Positions 8,481 through 17,565 of a stretch of 42,174 bases of DNA are shown one piece after another. The translations under genes were made by a program, and so were the position numbers. Under the pieces are notes generated by a model. That model saw only the letters and a list, made by a program, of their open reading frames with translations, had not been told where the DNA came from and ran no database searches. Source of the DNA: GCA-2770975 sp050248915. Lineage in GTDB: Bacteria; Cyanobacteriota; Sericytochromatia; UBA7694. The stretch spans positions 1 through 42,174 of the forward strand of contig JBFWRL010000029.1 of the NCBI GenBank assembly GCA_050248915.1, read 5' to 3'. How positions within the stretch are numbered: the first letter of the stretch is position 1; every line of letters starts with the position of its first letter.

Positions 8481-10871
8481 TTAGAGTCTGATACTCACTT
8501 GTGTGGTTGAGGCCTCTTGGTTCCACCAACTGGGTTTGCTTTCAAACTCATCGGGGCGAACCTTCGACAGGGCCTCTTCCAGCGTGGTCAGACCCTGGCG
8601 GACTTTGTCCATGGCGTCCCAATAGAGGGTGCTCATGCCGTGGCTGACCGCCATTTTCTTTAGATCATCGGCGTTCATGCCGGGGGTATTGAGGGCCGTG
8701 CGAATATCGTCGGTGGGAATCATCAATTCGTGGATGCCTGTGCGCCCCCGATAGCCGTGTCCCTGGCATTTTTCACAGCCACCTGGGCGGTAAAGGGTTT
8801 GGGCTTGGTTGTGGGGCAGACCCAATTGCTGTAATTCAAGTGGAGAGGCCTGATAGGGTTCTTTGCAATGGCTGCAAAGGGTGCGCAGCAGGCGCTGGGC
8901 GCAGATCATCACAATTGAAGAGCTGATCATAAAGGGTTCCATGCCCATTTCGATAAAGCGGGTCAGGGTTGATGCGGCATCGTTGGTGTGCAGGGTGGAC
9001 AAGAGCAAATGTCCTGTCAGAGCCGCTTCAACTGCGATATGCGCTGTCTCTTTGTCGCGGATTTCACCCACCAGAATCACGTCTGGGTCCTGGCGCAAAT
9101 ACGAGCGCAGAGCCCGTGCAAAGGTCAGCCCAATTTCGGGGTGAACCTGCAATTGGTTGATGCGCGGCAAAGTATATTCAATGGGGTCTTCAGCGGTTTG
9201 GATATTGATCTCGGGGCGGTTGATTTCTCCCAGGGCCGAATAAAGTGTCATGGACTTGCCCGAACCCGTGGGGCCCACGTGCAAAATCATGCCGTAGGGG
9301 CTGCCAATCAGCGTGCGGTAAAGATCCAAATTGCGCTTGGAAAAACCCAATTGATCCAGCGGCAGCGTGCTTTTTTGCTTGTCGATAATGCGCATGACAA
9401 TTTTTTCGCCAAAGTTCATCGGGGCGGTGGCCACACGCAGGTCAAAGTCCTGGCGGTTGCGGCTGTGTTCTTTGAATACAATGCGGCCATCTTGGGGCAG
9501 ACGGCGTTCGGCGAGGTTCATACTGGCCATGACCTTGATGCGCGCGGCAATGGGCAGGGCCAGCGAAAGGGGTTTGAGCCTGTGTACATCCCGCAAATCA
9601 CCGTCCACGCGGTAACGTACCATCACAAACTCTTCCCAGGGTTCAATATGGATATCCGAAGCCCGCATTTCGTAGGCATCTTCGATCAAGCGATTGACCA
9701 ATCGCACCAAGGGGGCATCGTTGGCGGCATTGGGTAAATAAATTTCATCCGCTTCATCTTCCTCGGGATCCAGGGGCGAATGCTGTTTGTTGTAGCGGGT
9801 TTTGACCTCCTGCATCAGTTCACCCAGATCTGCATCATTGGCGGCAGGGGGGGCTTTTGCACTCTGATTGCCTTTAATACCACTTTCCAAGAGCCCGGCC
9901 AAGGTTTCGGGAGTGGCAATATACAAAGGGGCTGCCCGAAAACGCCGCAAAGCGTCAGAAACTTCAATTTCAAAGGGATGGGTCAGCAAAAATGAGAGTT
10001 GGTTTTTTTCATTTTGAAAGGCCACCAATTGAAATCTGCGACAAAAGGGCATGGGCAAAATACCCATTTTGAGCTGTTCGGGTAAAATCTCACGCAAATA
10101 AGAGAGCCCGGTATAATTGGCGATCAGCTGTGCCATTTGGCTGCTCTCCAGCCCTTTTTGCAGGCCTTGGGTATACAGGCCCTCGGGAGTCAGGGCCAAA
10201 TCAGGGGCTTGGTTGAGGGTTTGCCAGAACAATTGGACAAAACCATTAAAGTCAGAGGCCGAGGCTTGGGGGTGGTTGATGGAATAGCTTAAGTCACCGG
10301 TTTTGGCTTTGCCCGCGGGGACAAGTGCCAAGGCCTGGCTGCTGCTGGGTGTTACGGGTGTTTGCTGCGAATGGACGTTGCCAGAATCAGGCTTGGGAGC
10401 TGTTCCTGGCCGCTCTGCCGGGCCGGCTGTAGAGGGGGGGGGAGGCAGTGCTGTTTTGGCATCGGGCACAAAGCTTTCTAGCCATTGATTGCCCACTTGG
10501 AGGGCTTTGCGCAATTGGGCCATGAGTTCGTCCTGGGGAACGGGTTTGCTCAAAAAACCCATTCCTCCGGCCTGAAATGCCATCAGACGGCTATCACTGC
10601 CCTCTTTGCCAGATAAAAAGATCACGGGCACCAATGACCAGCGCTCGTTTTCTTGAATACTTTCACAGACCTCATAGCCACTGATATCTGGCATATCAAT
10701 ATCCAATAAGATCGCGTCGGGCAATTGGGTATTTGATTGCATATAACGTAGAGCAGCTTGGCCCGTGGCCAGGTGCGTGACTTTATAACCCACTTGTTTG
10801 AGGGTGTATTGAATTAATTTGGCATAGTCCAGGTCGTCATCAACATAGAGAATATGTGGGACAAAGCTCAT
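8481..10871 (-). CDS. receiver domain fused to GspE/PilB-type ATPase
   Basis: Residues 5-125 form a complete response-regulator receiver: acid pocket D11/D12, phosphoacceptor D57, S87 and K109. A Pro/Ser/Ala-rich linker (about 135-200) follows, then a T2SSE_N/MshEN-like region (about 215-335). The rest is an intact hexameric secretion ATPase: Asp-box RLPQDGRI, Walker A GPTGSGKS (about 531-538), Walker B DPDVILVGEIRD, His-box LLLSTLHTNDA, and zinc motif C-x2-C ... C-x2-C. Such ATPases drive type IV pilus or type II secretion fibre assembly at the inner membrane. The fused receiver suggests direct control by phosphorylation. The start overlaps the end of the GT4 gene (ATGA), so it is coupled to the minus-strand operon that begins at nuoG. 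No other pilus genes lie nearby. Confidence 0.93.
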   Translation of the reverse strand: MSFVPHILYVDDDLDYAKLIQYTLKQVGYKVTHLATGQAALRYMQSNTQLPDAILLDIDMPDISGYEVCESIQENERWSLVPVIFLSGKEGSDSRLMAFQAGGMGFLSKPVPQDELMAQLRKALQVGNQWLESFVPDAKTALPPPPSTAGPAERPGTAPKPDSGNVHSQQTPVTPSSSQALALVPAGKAKTGDLSYSINHPQASASDFNGFVQLFWQTLNQAPDLALTPEGLYTQGLQKGLESSQMAQLIANYTGLSYLREILPEQLKMGILPMPFCRRFQLVAFQNEKNQLSFLLTHPFEIEVSDALRRFRAAPLYIATPETLAGLLESGIKGNQSAKAPPAANDADLGELMQEVKTRYNKQHSPLDPEEDEADEIYLPNAANDAPLVRLVNRLIEDAYEMRASDIHIEPWEEFVMVRYRVDGDLRDVHRLKPLSLALPIAARIKVMASMNLAERRLPQDGRIVFKEHSRNRQDFDLRVATAPMNFGEKIVMRIIDKQKSTLPLDQLGFSKRNLDLYRTLIGSPYGMILHVGPTGSGKSMTLYSALGEINRPEINIQTAEDPIEYTLPRINQLQVHPEIGLTFARALRSYLRQDPDVILVGEIRDKETAHIAVEAALTGHLLLSTLHTNDAASTLTRFIEMGMEPFMISSSIVMICAQRLLRTLCSHCKEPYQASPLELQQLGLPHNQAQTLYRPGGCEKCQGHGYRGRTGIHELMIPTDDIRTALNTPGMNADDLKKMAVSHGMSTLYWDAMDKVRQGLTTLEEALSKVRPDEFESKPSWWNQEASTTQVSIRL

Positions 10872-12031
10872 ACAGGGAAAGCCTTTCTAAAAAAGTCCAA
10901 AACTTGGGTTTGGCGGTGTTGCCAGGTATAACTTGAGAGCATTTTGGCGCGGGCGTTTTGGCCCAAACGGATTCCCTCTTGCGGGTGTTTCAGCAGGTAT
11001 TCCAAGGCGGCTGTCAGCGCCCCGTTCTCTTCTGGCGCGTAGAGCCAGCCAGTTTTTTGGTGGCTTAAAATTTCGCGCACAACAGGCAAATCCGGGGCAA
11101 CAATTGCTTTGCCCGCCGCCATATATTCAAAAATTTTAATCGGATTGCAGCCCTGAATTTGATTGCGCTGATTATTGCTCAATGGCGCGACGGCAATTTG
11201 AGCCGGGGCCAAGACTTGCGGCATATAGCTGTGGGGCAGGGGATCCAGTATTTCAACCGAGGCTGTCAGACCCAATTGATAACTTTTGGCCAGGAGATTT
11301 TGTTGCCAACGGGCATTGCCTTTGCCGACCAGACGCAATTGAAAGGGGGAAAGCAGCTGTTGACAGGCCTCCAAGAGGTTTTCCAATCCCTGCCAGGGAG
11401 CCAGCGTGCCGAGATAGACAATCAGCGGTTTTTCCTGGTGAGAAGGGGCCAGGGTGGGGCAAAAGAGCTCGGGATCTGCGCCATTACCGACCACGCCAAT
11501 TTTATCAGCGGGAATACCCTGCTGGATCAGATAGGCCTGATGGACCTGGCTGGGACAGAGCCAAAAATCAGCCAAAGGCAAAAGCAAAGCCTGCTGTTTG
11601 GCTATTTTTTCATGAATTTGGGCAGGCAAGTCAGGAAAATGATCTTCCAACTCTATTTCGGGCAAACCATGTAATTCATAGACCAATTGCCAAGCTTGAG
11701 GAAACTGCAAGCGGTATTGGCTCAGGACAAATCCGTCCCAGAGGGACCGAAATTGAATGACCTCAGGTTGCCAGTCCAGGGCCTCTTGCAAGACCCATTC
11801 CGCGAAGTGGATGGTCTTTTCCAAAAAGCTGCTTTCGGGGGCAATCAGTTTTTCGACTTTCACACTTCCCCAGGTCTCTTGGGCCGATTGGCCCGGCTCA
11901 CCCAAGAGCAGGGCTTTGACTTCAAAACGCTCAGACAGGGCCGAAAGGATATTTTGGATTCGCAAACTGGCCCCTTTGGGGGCGGGCACAACGTCAAACG
12001 CGGTATAAAGCAGGCGGGGAAGTTGCGCCAT
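10868..12031 (-). CDS. GT4-family glycosyltransferase
   Basis: The 387 residues show the GT-B layout. The N-terminal domain has a KGASLRIQNILSAL stretch typical of GT4 enzymes. The C-terminal domain has VVGNGADPELF (about 180-190), YLGTLAPWQGLENLL (206-220) and the donor-binding region KIFEYMAAGKAIVAPDLPVVRE (299-320). The enzyme should transfer a sugar from a nucleotide donor with retention of configuration, at the cytoplasmic face. The acceptor is unknown; surface polysaccharide or pilin glycosylation are guesses from its neighbour. It starts three bases after the CvpA-like gene and overlaps the receiver-GspE gene by four. Confidence 0.9.
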   Translation of the reverse strand: MAQLPRLLYTAFDVVPAPKGASLRIQNILSALSERFEVKALLLGEPGQSAQETWGSVKVEKLIAPESSFLEKTIHFAEWVLQEALDWQPEVIQFRSLWDGFVLSQYRLQFPQAWQLVYELHGLPEIELEDHFPDLPAQIHEKIAKQQALLLPLADFWLCPSQVHQAYLIQQGIPADKIGVVGNGADPELFCPTLAPSHQEKPLIVYLGTLAPWQGLENLLEACQQLLSPFQLRLVGKGNARWQQNLLAKSYQLGLTASVEILDPLPHSYMPQVLAPAQIAVAPLSNNQRNQIQGCNPIKIFEYMAAGKAIVAPDLPVVREILSHQKTGWLYAPEENGALTAALEYLLKHPQEGIRLGQNARAKMLSSYTWQHRQTQVLDFFRKAFPV

Positions 12032-12034
12032 GGC

Positions 12035-12673
12035 TTAGGTTTTGGGCCGTTGAGCGGGGGGCGTGGTTTTTCCTTTGGGGGAGGTGCTTTTTTTAGGGGG
12101 GGAGCCCGGTTGTTTGGCGGGGGGCGCGGGCGGCTTTTGCAGGGGTTTTTGCATTTTTTGTTTATCGCCTTGAAACCAATAATTCACAACGGCGGGGCCC
12201 ACTGTGGTTTGCAGGCCTTTGATCAGGGGGTTGATCACTGGCAAACAGACAGATTTAGAGAGGGTCTCTTTGACGGGGGGCATATCGCGCAGCAGGGGAA
12301 TGGCTTGCACTGCAGCCAAGGGCAGCAGAATCAAGATGCCCGAAATAAACAGGCCAAAGGCTGCGCCACCGGCCCGATCCACCACTTGTAATGGGGTTTT
12401 GTTGAGCATTTTGCCAATATAGGCACCCGTAAGACTGATCGCCAAATAAATGGCGGTCCAGGTCAGGCCCATGCCAATCGGCACAGCCAACATCTCTTCC
12501 AAGCCAAAGACATTCCCAATCAGGGCAATCATAACGGGCTTCAGAAAGGGGGTGAGCAAATACGCACCAATCAGTGCCGCCAGATTGACCAGGGAGCGCA
12601 GGAGGCCATTCATCAGGCCGCCAATCAGATTATAGGCGAGAATCGCCAGGATTAACCAATCAAGCCAAATCAT
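12035..12673 (-). CDS. cvpA: CvpA-family membrane protein
   Basis: It begins WLDWLILAILAYNLIGGLMNGLLRSL, the usual CvpA opening, and has four predicted membrane segments across residues 3-125. The tail after residue 170 is soluble and rich in Lys, Pro and Gln (KPPAPPAKQPGSPPKKS), which is longer and more basic than in E. coli CvpA. In enterobacteria CvpA is needed for colicin V export and affects envelope integrity; its molecular role is not settled. It sits in the minus-strand run between an unknown membrane protein and the GT4 gene. Confidence 0.85.
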   Translation of the reverse strand: MIWLDWLILAILAYNLIGGLMNGLLRSLVNLAALIGAYLLTPFLKPVMIALIGNVFGLEEMLAVPIGMGLTWTAIYLAISLTGAYIGKMLNKTPLQVVDRAGGAAFGLFISGILILLPLAAVQAIPLLRDMPPVKETLSKSVCLPVINPLIKGLQTTVGPAVVNYWFQGDKQKMQKPLQKPPAPPAKQPGSPPKKSTSPKGKTTPPAQRPKT

Positions 12674-12722
12674 GCAGGCATATTAGCATAAAACAGGTGG
12701 CTAAAACAGGGCATCAGCGGGA

Positions 12723-13379
12723 TCAGTGGTGATTGGCGAGCAATTCTTCGTGATGAATCCCCGCTGTGTGCATCAGGGCTTGGTAAAAATGATTGAGGCC
12801 GCCCACAAGGCCCCCCAAAACAAGCAGGAACAGACCCGCTTGCAAACTTGTATTGCCCTGGGGAGCCACCAGGGGCAACCAACAGAGCGAGAGAATCAAA
12901 AGAGTCAGGGTCTGGTATCTGAGAAAACCCAATGATTGCAGGGGTTTTCGGCCAGCGCTATAGGCAAGGGCCAAAGCCAGGCTCAGACATCCACAGCCCA
13001 GAGCGGCTGTGCCTTGGGGCAGGCAGAGATAGAAAAAGAGCCCACCAAAGAGCAGAGGGTAGAGCCCCGAACCAACAAAAGCATTGTGGCTGTGACGCAA
13101 TTGCAATTGGTGGTTGCGAAAGGCGGTCCAGGCCTGAAAACTGAAAAAGAAGGCAATTGCGGCAACCCCCTGAAAGGCAAAGAGCAAATTTTCTTCTGCG
13201 AGCCAGGGTCTGCCTGCCAGATAAGAAGATAAGACCATCAACACTGAGACCACCAGGCCCAAAGGCAGATGCACATACTGTCTAAAAACAGTGTTGAGCA
13301 GGCTCTTGTTGTTGAGCAGCGGTGCCAGAGGGGTGTCTTGGATCTGTTTGGTTTCGATCGCTGTGCGGAATTTTTTCAT
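12723..13379 (-). CDS. uncharacterised membrane protein
   Basis: I recognise no family. The first 35 residues are soluble. About six hydrophobic segments follow (roughly 40-60, 68-85, 105-123, 125-143, 152-170 and 180-200). The C-terminus is His-rich (GIHHEELLANHH). It lies 43 bases downstream of nuoI and 49 upstream of the CvpA-like gene on the same strand, so it probably belongs to the nuo transcript. The histidine tail could bind metal, which is only a suggestion. Confidence 0.7.
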   Translation of the reverse strand: MKKFRTAIETKQIQDTPLAPLLNNKSLLNTVFRQYVHLPLGLVVSVLMVLSSYLAGRPWLAEENLLFAFQGVAAIAFFFSFQAWTAFRNHQLQLRHSHNAFVGSGLYPLLFGGLFFYLCLPQGTAALGCGCLSLALALAYSAGRKPLQSLGFLRYQTLTLLILSLCWLPLVAPQGNTSLQAGLFLLVLGGLVGGLNHFYQALMHTAGIHHEELLANHH

Positions 13380-13422
13380 GGCTTCTGCTTTGATTGTTTC
13401 TTTTGGGCGGTCAATCTGAGGG

Positions 13423-13968
13423 TCAAGGGGTCTGTTGCGGCGGCATGCCCTGTTTGGGGCGCGCCGTCTCTGGGTATTGGGCCTGCATATTCAACAATTG
13501 CTCTTTGTGTACAACAAAGTCCTCGCGTTTGCTGGCAAAAATCGTATAGACGCCGGAGTCCATGCGAATGGCGTCACAGGGGCAGGCCTCGACGCAATAG
13601 CCACAGTAGACGCAGCGCAGCAGGTCGATATCAAAGACCTGCGGGAATTTTTCAATGGTGGGGTCTTCGTGTTCGGCTGCTTCGATATGAATACACAGGG
13701 CCGGGCAGACGGTGGCGCACATCATACAGGCCACACATTTAACGGTGCCATCGTCGCGCTGGGTTAAACGGTGTTTGCCCCGGTAGCCCGGTGGCATGGT
13801 CTTTTGCTCAAGGGGGTAATCCAACACAGGCATTTGCTCGGTATTGGAGATATTTTTGAGCAAATGTTTGAGGGTCAGCGACATGCCTTGAAAAATGGGC
13901 AGGAGATAGGTTTCTTCCCAAAAATTGAGCTTCTCACGGGGAATTTTTTTGACTTGGACTTCTTTCAT
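13423..13968 (-). CDS. nuoI: NADH-quinone oxidoreductase subunit I
   Basis: NuoI carries the two 4Fe-4S clusters (N6a, N6b) that pass electrons towards quinone in complex I. Both ligand sets are intact: C78-VA-C81-MM-C84-ATV-C88 and C119-VY-C122-GY-C125-VEA-C129, each followed by Pro. I chose the ATG at 13968 because GGAGG lies six bases upstream; an in-frame start 21 bases earlier would lie within nuoH. The gene starts one base after the nuoH stop. The 181 residues are normal in length, with a Pro/Gln-rich end. It is a peripheral protein on the cytoplasmic side. Confidence 0.95.
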   Translation of the reverse strand: MKEVQVKKIPREKLNFWEETYLLPIFQGMSLTLKHLLKNISNTEQMPVLDYPLEQKTMPPGYRGKHRLTQRDDGTVKCVACMMCATVCPALCIHIEAAEHEDPTIEKFPQVFDIDLLRCVYCGYCVEACPCDAIRMDSGVYTIFASKREDFVVHKEQLLNMQAQYPETARPKQGMPPQQTP

Positions 13969-13969
13969 T

Positions 13970-15274
13970 TTAGCCTCCAGACAGACCACCGGTCAGCGCC
14001 ACGGCCAGCCCGGTCAGGAAAATATTTACCAACGCCAGGGGCAAGAGCGACTTCCAGCCCAAAAACATCAATTGGTCATAGCGGAAGCGTGGCAAGGTCC
14101 AGCGCACCCAGATAAACATCAGCAAGATTGCCATTAATTTGCCAATGAACATGCCCATTTGGGCAAAGGCGGCAAAAATCGGCCCGCCGAATTCTTGGGG
14201 AAAACCCATGACCAGAATCAGTGCGAGCAGGCCCAAAGCGCCGAGGGCACCGAGTACCAGCAGCCCTGTATAAATAATCGCCTCTTTGTCGCGAATATCG
14301 CCAAAGCGGTGGGTGTGTTTTTGGTGATAACGAAAGCAGAGGTAGGCAATGCCCAACATACCTAACGCCGCCCCCACCAGGGAAACCTGGGTCAGCATTG
14401 CGGCTTTTTCAATCAAAAAGGCGGTGGACATAAAGGGAATTTGCCAGCCCCCCAAAAACAGGGTGACGATCATCGAGCCTGCCACGACCATGGCGATGTA
14501 CTCGGCCATAAAAAAGGTGCCAAACAACATGCCCGCGTATTCGGTATGGAACCCGCCCACCAATTCCGACTCGCCTTCAGCCAAGTCAAAAGGGGCGCGG
14601 TTGGTCTCGGCAAAGGCACAGACCACAAAGATGATTGCCGCCAAAGGCTGAAGCAAAATGCCCCATTTGGGAATAAAGCCAAAGAGCAGGTCGCCCTGCT
14701 GGCGCACAATCTCATTCAGGTGAACGGTGCCTGTGAGCATAATAATCCCCACCACCGAAAGGCCCAGGGGCAATTCATAGCTGATCAGCTGGGCGCTGGA
14801 ACGCATGCCACCCAAGAGCGAAAATTTATTGTTTGAGGCCCAGCCCGCCAAGACCACACCATAGACCATGAGTGAGGTCATGGCAAAATACCAGAGCAAT
14901 CCGGCGTCGATGGTGAGCACCTGCATCGGGATTTCGCGTCCCCCGATTTTAAGCACGTCAGCGAAGGGCACAATCGGCAAGATCACCAGGGCCACTGCGG
15001 CAATAATAATCGGAGCCAACATATAGTGGAAAAAATGCACATGGCGCGGTATCAGGGGCTCTTTGGAGAGCATTTTGAGTGAGTCGGCGATCAAGTGAAT
15101 CAAACCACCGAGCCGGACAAAACCAATTGCGGCCCGGTTGGGGCCAATGCGGTCCTGCATCAGGGCCGAAACTTTGCGTTCCAGCCAGACCAGCAGGGGC
15201 ACCATCGAGAGGCCAAAGAAAAGCACAAACAGGGCTTTGATGACAATCACCACAGCCATAATCGGATCAAACAT
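13970..15274 (-). CDS. nuoH: NADH-quinone oxidoreductase subunit H
   Basis: NuoH is the membrane subunit forming the quinone chamber of complex I together with NuoB, NuoD and NuoI. Seen here are LLVWLERKVSALMQDRIGPNR (split at residues 27-47), then FAETNRAPFDLAEGE and SELVGGFHTEY (about 225-245), all diagnostic. At 434 residues it is longer than most NuoH. The extra part comes after about residue 300, where a soluble stretch (RYHQKHTHRFGDIRDKE) and two more hydrophobic segments precede the usual WVRWTLPRFRYDQLM end. The start overlaps the nuoG stop by eight bases, and nuoI follows directly. Confidence 0.96.
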   Translation of the reverse strand: MFDPIMAVVIVIKALFVLFFGLSMVPLLVWLERKVSALMQDRIGPNRAAIGFVRLGGLIHLIADSLKMLSKEPLIPRHVHFFHYMLAPIIIAAVALVILPIVPFADVLKIGGREIPMQVLTIDAGLLWYFAMTSLMVYGVVLAGWASNNKFSLLGGMRSSAQLISYELPLGLSVVGIIMLTGTVHLNEIVRQQGDLLFGFIPKWGILLQPLAAIIFVVCAFAETNRAPFDLAEGESELVGGFHTEYAGMLFGTFFMAEYIAMVVAGSMIVTLFLGGWQIPFMSTAFLIEKAAMLTQVSLVGAALGMLGIAYLCFRYHQKHTHRFGDIRDKEAIIYTGLLVLGALGALGLLALILVMGFPQEFGGPIFAAFAQMGMFIGKLMAILLMFIWVRWTLPRFRYDQLMFLGWKSLLPLALVNIFLTGLAVALTGGLSGG

Positions 15275-16859
15275 GGGCCACCTCCTCTGTCACTTCTGCT
15301 TCTGCAGGCAGCAAAGAGAGACCTTCTTCGGGCAAGTCGTAGAAACTCAGGCCTTTGAGGGCGGGGATTTTTTCACGCAATTGGGCCCATACATCTTCGA
15401 CATCGGAATAGCTGGGCACAGCCTTCAATTGGGGGGAAAGCAAGGCGCGAACGACTTGCCAGCCCGGTTGGGCCTCTCCCGAAGGCTGCACGGCCCTGTA
15501 GACTTTTTGCAGGCGCTGATCGCTGTTGACATAGCTGCCATATTGCTCTGAATGCGCGGTAATTGGCAGGGTATAGTCGGATTTTTGGGTCAGACGGTTT
15601 TGTTTGGAACCGAGATAAATCAGGGTCGGGCGGTGGGTCTGTAAAAGTTGGTCAAAAGCCACTTCTTCGCAATTGTTCTCCAAAATGATCAACAATTTGA
15701 GTTCGGGGTTGGCTAAGTGTGTTTTGGTGGTTTCGGGGTCGGTAGAAATACCCAAGAAAGCCAATCCCGTCCGGTTGGGGGTTTTGTCGGCTTGGCGCAG
15801 AAAATCATCGCTGCTGCCCACCTCTTGGTGGGCCGGGCCCCAAATCTGCTCTGGCCCAGTGACTTGGCTGAGCAGGTCTTGTAAAACAAAATTATCTTCG
15901 AGACTGGCGTGGGGGCTGGCCAGAGCGCCAATCGACGCCTTGCCGTGTTTTTCCAGGGTGTGGGCAATGGCCGCTTGGGCCCTTTCCAATACCGTTGAAT
16001 AGGGGTGGGCCTCGCCATGAATCAGGGCCTCTTGTAGGCGGTTCTCGTTTAAGACTTTGTAACTCAGGCGGCCTTCGTCGCAGATCCAATAGTCGTTGAC
16101 GGCGGCATTGTGGCGGGGGCGGTAGCGGTAGACCTGGCCTTTTTCGTGGTCGAGGAAAATATTGCAGCCCTTGGAGCAACCTGTGCAGACCGATTTGGCC
16201 GTCGAGAGAAACCAGACCCGTTTTTTAAAGCGGAAGTCTTTGCTGGTGAGGGCTCCCACGGGGCAAATATCCACCACATTGGCAGAGTAGGGGTTGTCGA
16301 GCTGTTTGCCCGGAAAGGTTTGAATTCGGCATTTTTCGCCCCGGCCTGCAATCACCAATTCATTGGTGTGGGTCACTTCATCGCAGAAGCGCACACAGCG
16401 CGAGCAGAGGATACAGCGCTCTTGGTCCAACATTACCAGGGGGCCGACATCGACCACCTTGTTCTTTTTGACCTTGGGCACAGTGGAGCGGTTGGTGTAA
16501 AGACCGTAGTCCATATAATAGTCTTGCAGACCACATTCTCCGGCTTGGTCGCAGATCGGGCAGTCGATCGGGTGGTTGAGCAGCAAAAACTCCATCACAC
16601 CCTGGCGCATTTTTTTGACGGTATCGGTGTTGACCATGACTTCGAGTCCCTCGGTGGCGGGGGTGCTGCAGGCGATCTGGGCCATCACACCACGCGGACC
16701 TTTGACCTCGACCAAACACATGCGGCAATTGCCTGAGACACTCAAACCGGGATGGTAACAATAATGGGGAATGGTGATTCCCACCGAGGCAGCGGCCTGG
16801 ATCAGGTTTTGTCCGGCTTCGACTTCGTATTCAACTGCGTCGATGATGATTTTGGGCAT
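15267..16859 (-). CDS. nuoG: NADH-quinone oxidoreductase subunit G (short form)
   Basis: NuoG holds several clusters of the hydrophilic arm of complex I. The 2Fe-2S ligands C34, C45, C48 and C64 are present, as are the His-Cys cluster set H96, C100, C103, C109, and the 4Fe-4S set C149, C152, C155, C199. A further C225-x2-C228-x3-C232...C260 set matches the N7 cluster seen in E. coli, Thermus and Aquifex. The molybdopterin-like domain after residue 290 is short: the total is 530 residues, against roughly 700-900 in long forms. The gene opens a minus-strand run. The other complex I genes are not in the window. Confidence 0.95.
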   Translation of the reverse strand: MPKIIIDAVEYEVEAGQNLIQAAASVGITIPHYCYHPGLSVSGNCRMCLVEVKGPRGVMAQIACSTPATEGLEVMVNTDTVKKMRQGVMEFLLLNHPIDCPICDQAGECGLQDYYMDYGLYTNRSTVPKVKKNKVVDVGPLVMLDQERCILCSRCVRFCDEVTHTNELVIAGRGEKCRIQTFPGKQLDNPYSANVVDICPVGALTSKDFRFKKRVWFLSTAKSVCTGCSKGCNIFLDHEKGQVYRYRPRHNAAVNDYWICDEGRLSYKVLNENRLQEALIHGEAHPYSTVLERAQAAIAHTLEKHGKASIGALASPHASLEDNFVLQDLLSQVTGPEQIWGPAHQEVGSSDDFLRQADKTPNRTGLAFLGISTDPETTKTHLANPELKLLIILENNCEEVAFDQLLQTHRPTLIYLGSKQNRLTQKSDYTLPITAHSEQYGSYVNSDQRLQKVYRAVQPSGEAQPGWQVVRALLSPQLKAVPSYSDVEDVWAQLREKIPALKGLSFYDLPEEGLSLLPAEAEVTEEVAHV

Positions 16860-16922
16860 GGTTTACGCAGGGCCTCTTGATTGTGCAGATATCGTGTAAA
16901 GGGTATTTTTTAAGACTTACCC

Positions 16923-16931
16923 ATTTTAGCA
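16923..16931 (-). promoter_or_regulatory. possible extended -10 for the nuoG operon
   Basis: On the minus strand this reads TGCTAAAAT, an extended -10 box about 65 bases upstream of the nuoG ATG. The -35 region is poor (TTGCCC, 15 bases away). It falls between the upstream terminator and nuoG, where a promoter is expected. Confidence 0.3.
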
Positions 16932-16968
16932 CAGGGCTTAGGTGGGCAAGAGGGGTTCCGTTTTCAGC

Positions 16969-16992
16969 AAAAAACCCCCGCGTGAGCGGGGG
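16969..16992 (-). terminator. intrinsic terminator of the phasin-like gene
   Basis: On the minus strand CCCCCGC-TCAC-GCGGGGG forms a perfect seven-pair stem with a four-base loop, followed by six T. It lies 34 bases after the stop of the phasin-like gene and separates it from nuoG. Confidence 0.9.
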
Positions 16993-17025
16993 CATCAGCA
17001 TGGAGGCTGATTGTGTCGGGGGCTT

Positions 17026-17415
17026 TTATTTAGCGGAGGCAGCGGAAGCTGCTTTGGCTTTGCCTGCGCCATTGTCTTTGCTCAGTTCTTTGCTGAGCAA
17101 ATCACGGCGGGATTTGAGTTCATCGATGTGGCGTTCAAGTTCGTCGATGCGATCATCGAGATTGTCTTTTTCGACTTTGGCGATACCCAAAGTGGTGCCA
17201 ATTTGCTGAACGCTGTTGACGACCTGTTCCCAACGCTCAGTGAATTCTTTTTCACGGCCTTCGAGGGTGGAGCGCACTTCAGAAACGAATTTCTTGGCTT
17301 CGTTGTCGTGCAGGGTGCCTTTTTTGACAAACTCATCGGCAACTTCTTGTACTTTATCGGCTGAGAGGGAAATGAATTCAGCGGTGAGCAGAGAGGCTTT
17401 CTTTAAAATATCCAT
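17026..17415 (-). CDS. phasin-like coiled-coil protein
   Basis: The 129-residue product is helical. Residues 5-50 (LSADKVQEVADEFVKKGTLHDNEAKKFVSEV) match the pattern of PhaF/PhaI-type polyhydroxyalkanoate granule-associated proteins (COG3937). A heptad-like coiled coil follows at about 75-112, then a short Lys/Ala-rich tail similar to phasin tails. It may coat polymer granules, but proteins of this type also occur without PHA synthesis, and no PHA genes are in the window. AAAGGAG lies eight bases before the ATG. It has its own terminator and a likely promoter, so it is probably monocistronic. Confidence 0.75.
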   Translation of the reverse strand: MDILKKASLLTAEFISLSADKVQEVADEFVKKGTLHDNEAKKFVSEVRSTLEGREKEFTERWEQVVNSVQQIGTTLGIAKVEKDNLDDRIDELERHIDELKSRRDLLSKELSKDNGAGKAKAASAASAK

Positions 17416-17473
17416 GGTTAAAACTCCTTTATGAAACGGACGAGTGGTTGTTAATCTAACTGACTGATCTTAG

Positions 17474-17500
17474 TTTATAACACGGCGCGTAAAAGATCAA
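17474..17500 (-). promoter_or_regulatory. possible promoter of the phasin-like gene
   Basis: On the minus strand TTGATC (17495-17500) and TATAAA (17474-17479) are separated by 15 bases, about 60 bases upstream of the start codon. The spacing is shorter than ideal. Confidence 0.4.
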
Positions 17501-17565
17501 GTCTTTTATTGCACACCGCGTAAAAAATTTTGTGAAACTGACTTTCAGAGACAATGCTTGCGCGG

